Below the pieces are notes generated by a model. It saw nothing but the letters and a program-made list of their open reading frames with translations. It was not told where the DNA came from and did no database searches. From the NCBI GenBank assembly GCA_964621215.1, contig CAZULF010000023.1, positions 1-24,311 of the forward strand: a stretch of 24,311 nucleotides of DNA. Direction: 5' to 3'. Positions 8,033 through 17,726 of this stretch are shown here, one piece after another. Positions within the stretch are counted from its first letter, which is position 1. Each line of letters opens with the position of its first letter. A program made the position numbers and the translations under genes. Source of the DNA: CAZULF01 sp964621215 (GTDB lineage: Bacteria > Pseudomonadota > Gammaproteobacteria > UBA1113).

Positions 8033-9949
8033 ATGACGATCACCCTTTCTCTAAATCAAGAAAAAACAGGTCTTCAATTTTCTACAAATAATTCCGATGA
8101 AAATTGGGATAAATTTCAAGATGAGCTCCTAAATAAAATAATTAATATAAATATGAGACCGACCTTAGATAATAGTTCTATTATCTTAATATGTGATGAA
8201 TACCAGGACATTGAAGAATTAGAGAGATTCTTGAATGAACTAGCACAAGAGCTTGAAGAATATATTGATATACAACAATATAAAATATGTGTAAACGATT
8301 TGCTTCAAAATAGACAAAGGCAAATCACAGATGAAGTCAAAAATCCAGTTGCAAGTTTACCCGAAGGACTAAGATTTGAATCTTATGAACATAAGGCCTT
8401 AGGTAATCGAGCATTTAATGAGTTTATGATGTTACATCCAGAGATCAAAGATCAATTGTTGGAATATGGTCTTATGACCGAACAAAAAATAAACAATAAT
8501 GAGGCGAGATATGTTTATGTTTTAAAAATCAGTGAATCATTGTGCTTACAACCAGGTGAAATCGTAGCTTTGGCCGGAGATTTTTATGGAATGCCGGAAG
8601 CTCCAATTAGTAAGGGGCTGAATTCTCAAGAGAAAAGAGAAAGATTTGAAGCTGCATACCATACTTTATTCGATATTTTGAGAGATACCGAGGAAAGTAA
8701 AGAACTTGAGCATATTAGGGCTGAAATTCAAACAGAAATGAATACTGTTGTAGCTGGAGTGGTACGCAAAAGAAAAACACCCTACGAAGCACATGCAGAT
8801 TACGCATCAAAAGCAAATTGGCATTACCATCGTGCAACTATGCATTGCTTTTTTACGCCATGGAATTCTCATTACAGTGATTTAGCTTTTGCTAATTATG
8901 ATCACTTCCACCCGGATGCCGCTGTGGTATATAGAATCGGTCATAAACTTGCAATCAAAGAATTAGCAGGAAAAAATATTCAAGAAGTATGGAGCGACAA
9001 TACTGTATTAGGAAAAAAAGAAATCGTGCAACGTTTACAATGCTTGGTAAAAGCATTTGCTATTGAGCTATTTGCCGCTCATTATTTAACAGATATATTC
9101 GCCGCAGGACATTTACGCACCCCTCGGATAGAGCTCGTAGAATACATTAAGAATTATGCAGGTATACTCAATGGCATTACTAAATTCTTTAGTGAGAAAT
9201 CTGCAGAAGAAGCAGCTATTAAAATGGCAGGTTATTTTGCAAAAAAAATGCATGATGAAGATAATCGGGACGGAATAATGGTGACTAATTCTATGATGCC
9301 AGTTCCTAATCATTGGGAACTTTTGGGAGATGGTTTTTATTTTGAAAAAAAATGTAAATCTAACAGAGACAAAATAAATGAAATGTTATTAGCTAATTTC
9401 GATGAGCTTCTAATTCATATAAATGTACCAGAAATTACAAATACAAGCGTAGCTCAACCAAAAAAGAAATATGCTTATGAAAAATATTTGCCACAGATTG
9501 ATTTTACAGCATCTCCTCGAACTTACCCACTATTTAAAATAGATGAAACAACTAAACGACTGGGTGTGCGGGAAAATTTATCAGATCCATATACTTTTAA
9601 GTATATCTATAATTGGTCTCCACTAAAAATATTTTGTGCTCTTTTTTTACCTGGGTTGGTGGATAACGTTAATTTACCAGGTAAAGTATATGCTGCAATC
9701 AGCAAATACTTGCAATCTGATAATCCAGAAACTGAAGAGCAATTACTTAGAGAAGCAGATGATTTAAAAGCATTTATTGATGCTATTAATGAACAATATA
9801 TAAAAGAAAAATCCGTTGCTGATATGAATAGTGCAAGTATGAGTAGTATAAGCATCAGTAAAGATCCGCTAGAAACTTCAAGCGCAGACGATATTGAATT
9901 AGTTGAAGTAAATCCAGGAAACGTTAGCCGAGGGATGAGTATGTCTTAA
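8033..9949 (+). CDS. Zinc-phospholipase-C-like protein, candidate effector
   Basis: This protein has 638 aa. The ATG at 8033 is chosen because GGAGGT lies nine bases upstream; a TTG at 7964 in the same frame has no such site. The central domain has a His/Asp cluster typical of zinc-dependent phospholipase C/S1-P1 nuclease folds: H254, H280, D290-H291, H304 in YRIGHKLAI, and H350-x3-D354-x5-H360 in AHYLTDIFAAGHLRTPR. I associate the HYLTDxFAxGH pattern with metallophospholipase-like proteins of Legionella and Pseudomonas, but the subfamily is inferred. There is no signal peptide. The N-terminal 130 residues are acidic and helical, and the C-terminus is Ser/Met-rich with an acidic patch (SSADDIELVE), like a Dot/Icm-type export tail. 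The giant gene follows after 36 nt, so the two are probably co-expressed. Confidence 0.7.
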   Translation: MTITLSLNQEKTGLQFSTNNSDENWDKFQDELLNKIININMRPTLDNSSIILICDEYQDIEELERFLNELAQELEEYIDIQQYKICVNDLLQNRQRQITDEVKNPVASLPEGLRFESYEHKALGNRAFNEFMMLHPEIKDQLLEYGLMTEQKINNNEARYVYVLKISESLCLQPGEIVALAGDFYGMPEAPISKGLNSQEKRERFEAAYHTLFDILRDTEESKELEHIRAEIQTEMNTVVAGVVRKRKTPYEAHADYASKANWHYHRATMHCFFTPWNSHYSDLAFANYDHFHPDAAVVYRIGHKLAIKELAGKNIQEVWSDNTVLGKKEIVQRLQCLVKAFAIELFAAHYLTDIFAAGHLRTPRIELVEYIKNYAGILNGITKFFSEKSAEEAAIKMAGYFAKKMHDEDNRDGIMVTNSMMPVPNHWELLGDGFYFEKKCKSNRDKINEMLLANFDELLIHINVPEITNTSVAQPKKKYAYEKYLPQIDFTASPRTYPLFKIDETTKRLGVRENLSDPYTFKYIYNWSPLKIFCALFLPGLVDNVNLPGKVYAAISKYLQSDNPETEEQLLREADDLKAFIDAINEQYIKEKSVADMNSASMSSISISKDPLETSSADDIELVEVNPGNVSRGMSMS

Positions 9950-9985
9950 TATACAAAGCAGATAAGACGAGAGATTCATACCAAA

Positions 9986-12900
9986 ATGAATATATTGTAC
10001 TCAAGAGATGAAATAAAAATTAAATTAAGAAAATGGTTTTCTTTAGCGAACAAGGAGGCTATAAGTTACTTAAAACAAGAGAAGTTGTTACGATGCTTAT
10101 GTGATTTATTTAACAAAAACGTTGATAAGCCAAACGAGCAGAGTTGTTATAAATGGATAGCGCATATTGGTGAAATAGAATTATATGTATATTCTGATAG
10201 ACCTGCTCAATCTAGTAGTTCTTGTGCCAGACACGAGTCTTTGTTAGGTTGGGGAACAACGCCTTTTTTAATTGCTTTTACATGGGCTTTAATTAACAAA
10301 TTATGTGAATTTAAATATCTTGAAAAAACATCGGAGGTTACCGATGCCATTGAAGAAGAACTGTGGGTTGCTACTAATGCATTTGCCATACAATGTGGGG
10401 CAATCAAATGTGTTTATGATGAAGCCGAACTAAAAAAATTTGTCAAAAAATTATTAGACGATCTGGTTGCTCTAGCAAAAAATAATCCAAAGTCAGTATT
10501 TGATATTTGTATCCCCGGGGGCACTGATAAGCATCAGCTATATTTGGTTTTTACTTGGAATATTTTAACAGAGTCGTACCTTATCCGTATTGATAACGTA
10601 GGAGAGTATGCGGAAACGGCACATGTACCACCAATACAGGTGGGAAACGATTACGCGTTTAGACCATTTGATTTAGCACAAATGAGACTAGATAGCTTAT
10701 CAGGACTCATTCCTTATTTGGTAGGATATTTTAAAGCTCCTTTCCCTAATTTGTGTGATAATCCTTATGAGACGATTTATACACGTTGTTATGGCAAATG
10801 GAATTTTGAAAATAACTATCCGGCGATTATGCGTCAGACGGCACAAAATTGCGTTTATAAAAATTACTATATTCAAATAGCGTATAGAAACTATAAGTAT
10901 GATAATAAAACAGTGTGTGACATATTTGATATGGTGACTGAATTTTACTCGCCACATTGCCAGCCGAAAATTGTGAGTGGTGCATTTGACGAAAGATTGT
11001 CGCAAAATCGGGCGCATCTGGGGCAAGTAGAAACTCCAGCAGCAGAAATTGAGGGGTTAACTCAATGCGCGCTTTTTAGCTATGTTGATGATCATCCTTA
11101 CTTTAAAGATAGAAAAACTAAAGTTGAAATTGATCTTGTTCTGAAGAAAATTCAAATAGCAAAAAAGCGCTATTCATTAGAAAATTTTTTCTCTAATAAA
11201 TTGTATTTAGACGCCTTCTTTAAGTCGGCTCCTTCTTTTTCATTGTTTGAAGCGTATAAAGAAATTGAAGATAAATTGATTTGCGAACCAGATGAAAGAA
11301 ATTATCGAAAAAAAAAGGATGCGTGCATAAATTTAGCAGTTAAGCATTTATTTGATAAATTACTTGATTTACCAAACCCTAAGCCTTGCGAGGTTGAAAA
11401 AAATATCATAAATATCGCATGGGATGAAAAATTCATTGATAGAAATATGCTTTGGTGGTTTTTATCGTGTGCTATAGTGCAAGACAAAATTACTAGTGAC
11501 GAAAAGAAGAAAATTGAAGAGCAGCTAGCAACTGAAATTTTTTCAAACGCATTATTTCTTTACTTTTTTGTATATCATTTCTGGCGCCAAGATAGCAGAG
11601 ATAGAAACCAATTATCAAAAGACGTAATGGATAATTTAATAGAAAAATTTTTTTCTATTGAAAATAATCGAACTTTATATAACAAAGATGAACAATATGT
11701 ATTATTAGATGTTTTAGAATGCTCTGAATTCTATGCCGCCCTTCTTAAATCCCTTCCTATAAAATACAAAGAATCAATAGAACAATTTTTACTGGACTCT
11801 ATTTGTAAGCATGAAAACATGATATGGGATTTATTATCTAACAAAAGTGTTTTTTATTTTTTGAATCAAGATACGCCAAAAGCCGAACGAATGCGTCAAG
11901 CTCTAGCTGCCGCCATGAAACGCACTGATGGTATTAGATACCACGATAGCGGCTTAACTTATATTATGATTTTCGAAGAAATACCGTTAATATCACATTT
12001 ATTTCCAAAAGATTTATCGCTATTTTTAATAGAAAAAGTAGCTGCTTATTTATACAGAGGCTATTTTCAAGAAGCTTATGGTCTTTGGAAACAAAATTTT
12101 GAATCAAAACCTGTTCCTATGTTAAGTAATCGTGTCTTAAATATTGGAACGGCGGCGGCAAGGTTAGTTGGTGACCTTAGTATGGCTGTACAATGTGCCG
12201 AGCCTGCTTTTAAAAAGTGTAATAGTGATGATAAGGGTTCAGCATTATATAATATTGCTATGATAAAATTAACAATAGCCTATAATATTGGTACCGAGCA
12301 TAAGAAAAAATTTTTAATTTCAGCCTTACAAGATTTTTATGAAGCGTTACATTATTATGATTTTGAACGGAACACAACTAACATTATTCGCGTCGTTTTA
12401 CATATGGCAGATGCCTATTTATTAACAATAAACATTTCATTAGAAGAAGAAAAAAGCACTTATTTAGTTTATTTTAATATTGTGCAATCAATTTTGAAAT
12501 TAATGAAAGCTGTAAAAATGGATAATGATTTGAAATTAAAAATAAATAAGTATAAATATGCATTTATAAATCAATTAAAAAAATATCCAAACTTACAAGT
12601 TTCATATCATTTATTAAAAGTTAAATGGCATTATTTTATAACCGAAAATACTGACAAGAAAACGACAAAATGCTTGTTGCATGCAAAAAAAGCAGTCGAA
12701 ATAGCGCAAGAAAATTATACTTTTATTTATTATAAGCAAGCTAAATCTATTCTTGATGTCTTAGAAAAAAATCTTTTTGACAAGCAAAGGGTAGAAGAAG
12801 AAAAAGCAGGAGCAGTAACAGCTTTTTTATGGACATCTCCAGGTGATATTTGTAAAGAGACTCATGCTGATTTATCTTTGCCAGAGGATATTAAAAAATA

Positions 12901-15900
12901 TATAGAATTGCCCTATAGTTCTGATAAAAAATCGGAAGACGTTTTTAATCAAGCCATAAAATTAGCTAAACAAAAAAATTCCTGGGACATGCAAAGTGAC
13001 AAATTTTTTAAAGATCATAGTATGAGCCTATTTCAGTCAGGAAAAACTCTCCTACATATAGCTGCAGCATATAATAATGTGCGCTTAACTAAATACTTGC
13101 TTGATAGCCACGCCTATATATCAATGCGCGATGATAATGGATATACACCTTTTCATGTCGCGGTTATGTATCGGCATTCAGTAATATCTTTACTTTATTT
13201 GGATCGATTTAAATTTTGTATATTCAATGCAGATAAAGGAGGATATACTGCAGTACATCTATGTGCCTATTTGGGATATGATGATGTCTTAGGTCCTGTT
13301 TTGACAGTCGCCAAGAAACCTCCCTTTTCTGATTTACTGTTCATGAGGGATCGTTATTATTATAATGCAAAAAAATATGCAGATATCTGTGGTTATAATG
13401 ATATTTCTGATAACCTTGCCCGACTTATGAAAGGCTTTGAAAATATTTATTCAATAAAATCTAAATCAGCTAAAAAAGATTTTTTTATTTTATTGCAGAA
13501 GTCGCATACCGAACAACAAACGAATAATATTCTGCGAAGATGGGAAGCTGAACGGCAAATTTTAACTACGAATGGGCTGAGAGATATTAAAAAATATTTT
13601 AAATATGCTATTTTTTATGGGTCGACAGTATTTTTGCAGCAATTATTCAACTTTCTTTTAGATATGAGAGTTTCTTCTGATGATATTCTTGGATTACTCT
13701 ATGATAGAAATTCTGAAACTCTTTTGGATTATGCTGCTATGGCTGGGTTCTCAGATATAGCTAGATGTGTAGTAGAGAATTTTAACTCATTGTCCGTTTC
13801 TTATGATAGCAGTCTGATTTTTTTTGGATCTTGGTCACCACTACATAGGGCTGCTGCGAGAGGACATTGTGATGTTTTAAGAATTTTTCTCGAGTTTAGT
13901 TCTGCCGGAATTGACAGCATTAGCGAAGGTTGGTCACTCCTACATGAAGCTGTAGTATGTCGTGATCCTGATAATAGAGATAAATTAATAACGCTCATAA
14001 ATGAAAAAGATCATAATAAGGTATTATGTAAAAAGAAAGAAGAAAATGGCTTTACTCCTTTACATTTAGCATTAATAATGCAGCATTATGATACTGTTCA
14101 ACAACTTCATACGCTTTATGGTGATAATAGCGGTATATTAGATAATGTCGGTATAACTGGTTGCTATTTTTGCGAAGAAATGAAAGGGATTTCATATACG
14201 AATCTAATAAGCTCTAACTTAAATGCTTATGTAAAAATTGAAAGTGCTCTTAGTTTCACGCCGCAAATTAAAGGTATCTCCTACAAGGATAAAATTTTAT
14301 TTGATTACAACCAGTTTTTTCCTAGTGAAACTGCATTAAAAGGTTTTTATTTTCAAGTTGCTACGTGGAGTGGTCAGTTTAAATTGTACTTAATCGATTT
14401 TACGGGTAAATTATCAATGTCGGCAATTTTGCTTATAGAAGATAAACATAGATTTTTAAAGCAACCGATCCAAAAAACAGTTTTTTACTATCAAGAAAAT
14501 ATTTCAATGTTACATATTTTAATTTTTTCTAAAAACAAAAAGGCTTTTTATTTTTCTATTTGGAAAGAAAATTATATAGCAAGGGATTTAGACATTCATA
14601 ATGTTAGTGCAGGAGCTATTATAGAACGGTTTGATAAAATTTTCTTAATTATTGGGCAAATAAATGGTGTTGTAGTCACATACGATTTAAGTAAGCAAAA
14701 ATTAGGCGAACCAAAAGCAATTTTTAATTATACTGAAAATTTACATATTACAGACAGTGAAAAGAATGTTATTAAAAAGTTTGAAATAAAAAATATTTAT
14801 ACTACAAGATCCACAGATTGTTCACATTTCCTTATTATGGCATTGCATTGTAACTATTTGATGGTTTACCGTACTCATCTTGAACAAAGTCAAGATAGCC
14901 TATTATTTGTTTTTGAATATCTTATCGCAGCGAATAATGACTTTAATTTCTCAAAGACTATTTCTTTAAGTGAAAATTGGAATGAAAATTATTTAATTTG
15001 CACGGAGGTTACCTCTCTAAAAATTTTTAATTTACAAGTCAGATGTTTTGTAGAGGAAATTAAATATAACGACCTAATTGTTTCAAAGCCTAAACCATAT
15101 GGCGGAAATGTTATTTCACCAATAGAGATAAAGCTTTTATTCATAACATCTTGCTTTCAAGGTTTAATTATATTAAATAAACAAAATCAATGGTTTTGTT
15201 TTTTGAGAGATGCTAAAACAAAGAAATTTAATAATTTTTATTCAGGTAATTTCGGAAAATCCGAAAACGTTAAAGATATCTATTGGAATTATGGATTGAA
15301 TGTTGTCTTTTTTGTGATGTCAGAAGGACTAAAATATATTTCTCTTATTACCGCAGCACAAGGTGCTGAAACTTTATTAAAGCAACTTCCGGATAATAAA
15401 AAGTCACTATCCGAAAACAAGTATAAAACAAAAAAAACTTTTATGATTCTTTATAAAAAAGAAGGAAAAATCAATATAAGCAACCACTTAAACTCAGGCG
15501 AAATTTTATCTAAAAAAGTGACTACAAAAAAATCAACTTCAACACGAGCGAAATATAAATTATTTTCTACCTATGAAGAAACTAGGAGAGAGTGCTTGTT
15601 GTTATTATGTGGCAGACAAAGCAACCAAACCATTTCTAGAGAACTAGCTTTATCCCAGTTAAAAAAAAGACAAATCTATATTTTAGTGTTTGGTTATAAT
15701 AAACAAGTTTTACTTGAGTTTGTCCGTAATAAAAAATTAAATGAAGCTATAGAATATGCAATGGACTATTACTACTTATTACGAGATATGGTATTGATTG
15801 GTTTGCCTTGTTTTCGTTTCTCGGATATAAATTGGAATTTTAGTCGAACGTGTTACTCGACAATCATTTCACCAACAGAGACATGGCTTAGTTCAGATAT

Positions 15901-17710
15901 TGTCGACAAGTGTAAGATTGAAACTGTTGCAATAGAGAAATTTTTTAACGGGAGAAAATATTTGTTCGTGAACGAGGAGGTTTTTAGAAGTTATCTAAAA
16001 AATCTGTTGTCTAACCGCATCAAACGTAATTTTTTTAACGAAGTATTACAAGAAATTAGGGCCAGTCTAACAGATCATTCAGAACGAGAATATGTGTTTC
16101 ATCTTGATAAATTAGTTAATAGATTTAGAAAAGACTTGATTGAGAAAAGCAAGACTAAACTTTCAAAGGAACTGTGGTTTAACGAACTGAGTGACTTGCT
16201 ACTGAATATTGCTGGAAAAATTGCAGATATACTTGGTTTTCCACTTAGTGCAGTTAATCTATTCACCCAAATAGCCCACTATCAAAGTTTGATTAGTAAA
16301 TTATGCAACCACGAGGTTTTATTGGGCGTCAATAGCCTTCAAGAAGATGATCCATTAAAAACAATTTTGAGAGCAGATATGGCCAATATATTAAATAAAA
16401 AAGACAACTCTCTGCAGGTTGAGTTATATTTCTCAGATCTTTACATTCTAGCTAGAGCTCAATATCAACAAGGTGAATTTGTCCTTGCTATTAAACTTCT
16501 TGATTTTATTTATTATTTGGCTAGGCGCTCTCGCATTTTGGACGATTCTAAAAAATTTTTTTGGTACTTAAAATCTAACTTGCTCTTTATTGATATTCTT
16601 AAAAATGCTTTATTCATTAAAGATGCACTTTCAGGACTCGTTTCTTTAGAAAGTCGAATTGAATCTTTTGCCGAAAGGGATAGGGATAGATTTATGCGAC
16701 AATATCCTATTTTAATGGCAAAATTTTGGGATTTAAAGGCTAGTCTACAGCTTTATCTCGATGGAAATACTGAAGAAATTAATTCGAATTTTTCTAACGC
16801 TAGCAAATCACTGACCTCACCAGAAGTGGAGCATCATCCAATGTGTGTTGCCACAAATTTAATTAACTTGGGCTATTTTTATTTTTGTCAAGGCAATGAA
16901 GCTGGAGCATTATTTTTCCTCCACTATGCATTAGATCAACTGACAGATATAAATTTTCAATCATTTTATGGTTTAGAAGTCCTTAATGCTATTGCGCTAT
17001 TTTATCTGATAAACTTTAATTTTGCAGAAGCCTTTATGCGTTATAAGCAAGTGTATGATTTTATCAACAAATCATCGCTAAATTTTTCTCAGAAAAATTT
17101 TTTGGTTCTGCGAATTAATGCAAATTATCACTTAACTTACCTTTACGACTTGCTGAAAAAAGGATTGGATAGTTATAGTTTTACAGATCATCAGCATTAT
17201 ATTGATTCATTGGATGCGTTAATATGTAACTTAGGTGCGCAGGTACAAGCATTAAAAAATAGCAATTTAGATTTTTTAAGGGAGAATAACCATGCTATGT
17301 TAGAAGAGGTTGAAAAATATATTCATCAATATAACAAGGTTTCAAAAGAAAGAGTGGATTATTATTATTACAAGTATCTTTATTTTTTACATATATATAA
17401 AGTATTATATTCTCACGTAAACAATTATCGACCTCATGATCAGCTTAATACAATTATTTCACAATGCGCTAATCGAATACTTGAGTTCATTCAGAATCTC
17501 GCACCAGATAAAGTAAACAATTGCAAAGAATTGCTCTTTGTGAATGAAAGTGGAAATAACCAAGCCTCTTTTGTAAGTAAATATAGGATGACGGGCATTC
17601 ATTCTGCTCATCGTTATTTATATTTTAGCTATAGTGCTCCAACACAACAACTGCTGTTTTCTGAAGAAATTACGCGAGTTTCCCTCAGCAGAGCCGCTCC
17701 TATTATGTAA
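9986..17710 (+). CDS. Giant multidomain ankyrin/TPR protein with cysteine-peptidase-like N-terminus
   Basis: This is one uninterrupted 2574-codon frame. Visible architecture: residues 170-300 carry IPGGTDKH (H183), IRIDNVG (D203-N204) and RQTAQNCVYKN (Q284, C289), matching the His-Asp-Gln-Cys order of clan CE cysteine peptidases/acetyltransferases. About 650-960 is a helical, TPR-like solenoid. Ankyrin repeats follow at about 1016-1110 (KTLLHIAAAY, GYTPFHVAVM, GYTAVHLCAY) and 1243-1385 (WSPLHRAAARGH, GFTPLHLALI). About 1440-1790 has repeating beta-strand pairs like a propeller. From about 2150 there are TPR-like helices (residues near 2156, 2291 and 2331). No signal peptide, membrane helix or P-loop is visible. 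The ATG has only a weak GAGAG 12 nt upstream. A host-directed effector is likely; the substrate is unknown. Domain edges are rough. Confidence 0.85.
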   Translation: MNILYSRDEIKIKLRKWFSLANKEAISYLKQEKLLRCLCDLFNKNVDKPNEQSCYKWIAHIGEIELYVYSDRPAQSSSSCARHESLLGWGTTPFLIAFTWALINKLCEFKYLEKTSEVTDAIEEELWVATNAFAIQCGAIKCVYDEAELKKFVKKLLDDLVALAKNNPKSVFDICIPGGTDKHQLYLVFTWNILTESYLIRIDNVGEYAETAHVPPIQVGNDYAFRPFDLAQMRLDSLSGLIPYLVGYFKAPFPNLCDNPYETIYTRCYGKWNFENNYPAIMRQTAQNCVYKNYYIQIAYRNYKYDNKTVCDIFDMVTEFYSPHCQPKIVSGAFDERLSQNRAHLGQVETPAAEIEGLTQCALFSYVDDHPYFKDRKTKVEIDLVLKKIQIAKKRYSLENFFSNKLYLDAFFKSAPSFSLFEAYKEIEDKLICEPDERNYRKKKDACINLAVKHLFDKLLDLPNPKPCEVEKNIINIAWDEKFIDRNMLWWFLSCAIVQDKITSDEKKKIEEQLATEIFSNALFLYFFVYHFWRQDSRDRNQLSKDVMDNLIEKFFSIENNRTLYNKDEQYVLLDVLECSEFYAALLKSLPIKYKESIEQFLLDSICKHENMIWDLLSNKSVFYFLNQDTPKAERMRQALAAAMKRTDGIRYHDSGLTYIMIFEEIPLISHLFPKDLSLFLIEKVAAYLYRGYFQEAYGLWKQNFESKPVPMLSNRVLNIGTAAARLVGDLSMAVQCAEPAFKKCNSDDKGSALYNIAMIKLTIAYNIGTEHKKKFLISALQDFYEALHYYDFERNTTNIIRVVLHMADAYLLTINISLEEEKSTYLVYFNIVQSILKLMKAVKMDNDLKLKINKYKYAFINQLKKYPNLQVSYHLLKVKWHYFITENTDKKTTKCLLHAKKAVEIAQENYTFIYYKQAKSILDVLEKNLFDKQRVEEEKAGAVTAFLWTSPGDICKETHADLSLPEDIKKYIELPYSSDKKSEDVFNQAIKLAKQKNSWDMQSDKFFKDHSMSLFQSGKTLLHIAAAYNNVRLTKYLLDSHAYISMRDDNGYTPFHVAVMYRHSVISLLYLDRFKFCIFNADKGGYTAVHLCAYLGYDDVLGPVLTVAKKPPFSDLLFMRDRYYYNAKKYADICGYNDISDNLARLMKGFENIYSIKSKSAKKDFFILLQKSHTEQQTNNILRRWEAERQILTTNGLRDIKKYFKYAIFYGSTVFLQQLFNFLLDMRVSSDDILGLLYDRNSETLLDYAAMAGFSDIARCVVENFNSLSVSYDSSLIFFGSWSPLHRAAARGHCDVLRIFLEFSSAGIDSISEGWSLLHEAVVCRDPDNRDKLITLINEKDHNKVLCKKKEENGFTPLHLALIMQHYDTVQQLHTLYGDNSGILDNVGITGCYFCEEMKGISYTNLISSNLNAYVKIESALSFTPQIKGISYKDKILFDYNQFFPSETALKGFYFQVATWSGQFKLYLIDFTGKLSMSAILLIEDKHRFLKQPIQKTVFYYQENISMLHILIFSKNKKAFYFSIWKENYIARDLDIHNVSAGAIIERFDKIFLIIGQINGVVVTYDLSKQKLGEPKAIFNYTENLHITDSEKNVIKKFEIKNIYTTRSTDCSHFLIMALHCNYLMVYRTHLEQSQDSLLFVFEYLIAANNDFNFSKTISLSENWNENYLICTEVTSLKIFNLQVRCFVEEIKYNDLIVSKPKPYGGNVISPIEIKLLFITSCFQGLIILNKQNQWFCFLRDAKTKKFNNFYSGNFGKSENVKDIYWNYGLNVVFFVMSEGLKYISLITAAQGAETLLKQLPDNKKSLSENKYKTKKTFMILYKKEGKINISNHLNSGEILSKKVTTKKSTSTRAKYKLFSTYEETRRECLLLLCGRQSNQTISRELALSQLKKRQIYILVFGYNKQVLLEFVRNKKLNEAIEYAMDYYYLLRDMVLIGLPCFRFSDINWNFSRTCYSTIISPTETWLSSDIVDKCKIETVAIEKFFNGRKYLFVNEEVFRSYLKNLLSNRIKRNFFNEVLQEIRASLTDHSEREYVFHLDKLVNRFRKDLIEKSKTKLSKELWFNELSDLLLNIAGKIADILGFPLSAVNLFTQIAHYQSLISKLCNHEVLLGVNSLQEDDPLKTILRADMANILNKKDNSLQVELYFSDLYILARAQYQQGEFVLAIKLLDFIYYLARRSRILDDSKKFFWYLKSNLLFIDILKNALFIKDALSGLVSLESRIESFAERDRDRFMRQYPILMAKFWDLKASLQLYLDGNTEEINSNFSNASKSLTSPEVEHHPMCVATNLINLGYFYFCQGNEAGALFFLHYALDQLTDINFQSFYGLEVLNAIALFYLINFNFAEAFMRYKQVYDFINKSSLNFSQKNFLVLRINANYHLTYLYDLLKKGLDSYSFTDHQHYIDSLDALICNLGAQVQALKNSNLDFLRENNHAMLEEVEKYIHQYNKVSKERVDYYYYKYLYFLHIYKVLYSHVNNYRPHDQLNTIISQCANRILEFIQNLAPDKVNNCKELLFVNESGNNQASFVSKYRMTGIHSAHRYLYFSYSAPTQQLLFSEEITRVSLSRAAPIM

Positions 17711-17726
17711 GGCAGTATTACGTCCC

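Noticed and set aside
13037..13048. SGKT in the giant protein (residues 1018-1021) as a possible Walker A P-loop
   Set aside because: The preceding residues lack the Gly of GxxxxGK[ST], and the stretch continues as TLLHIAAAY, the standard start of an ankyrin repeat. No Walker B is nearby.
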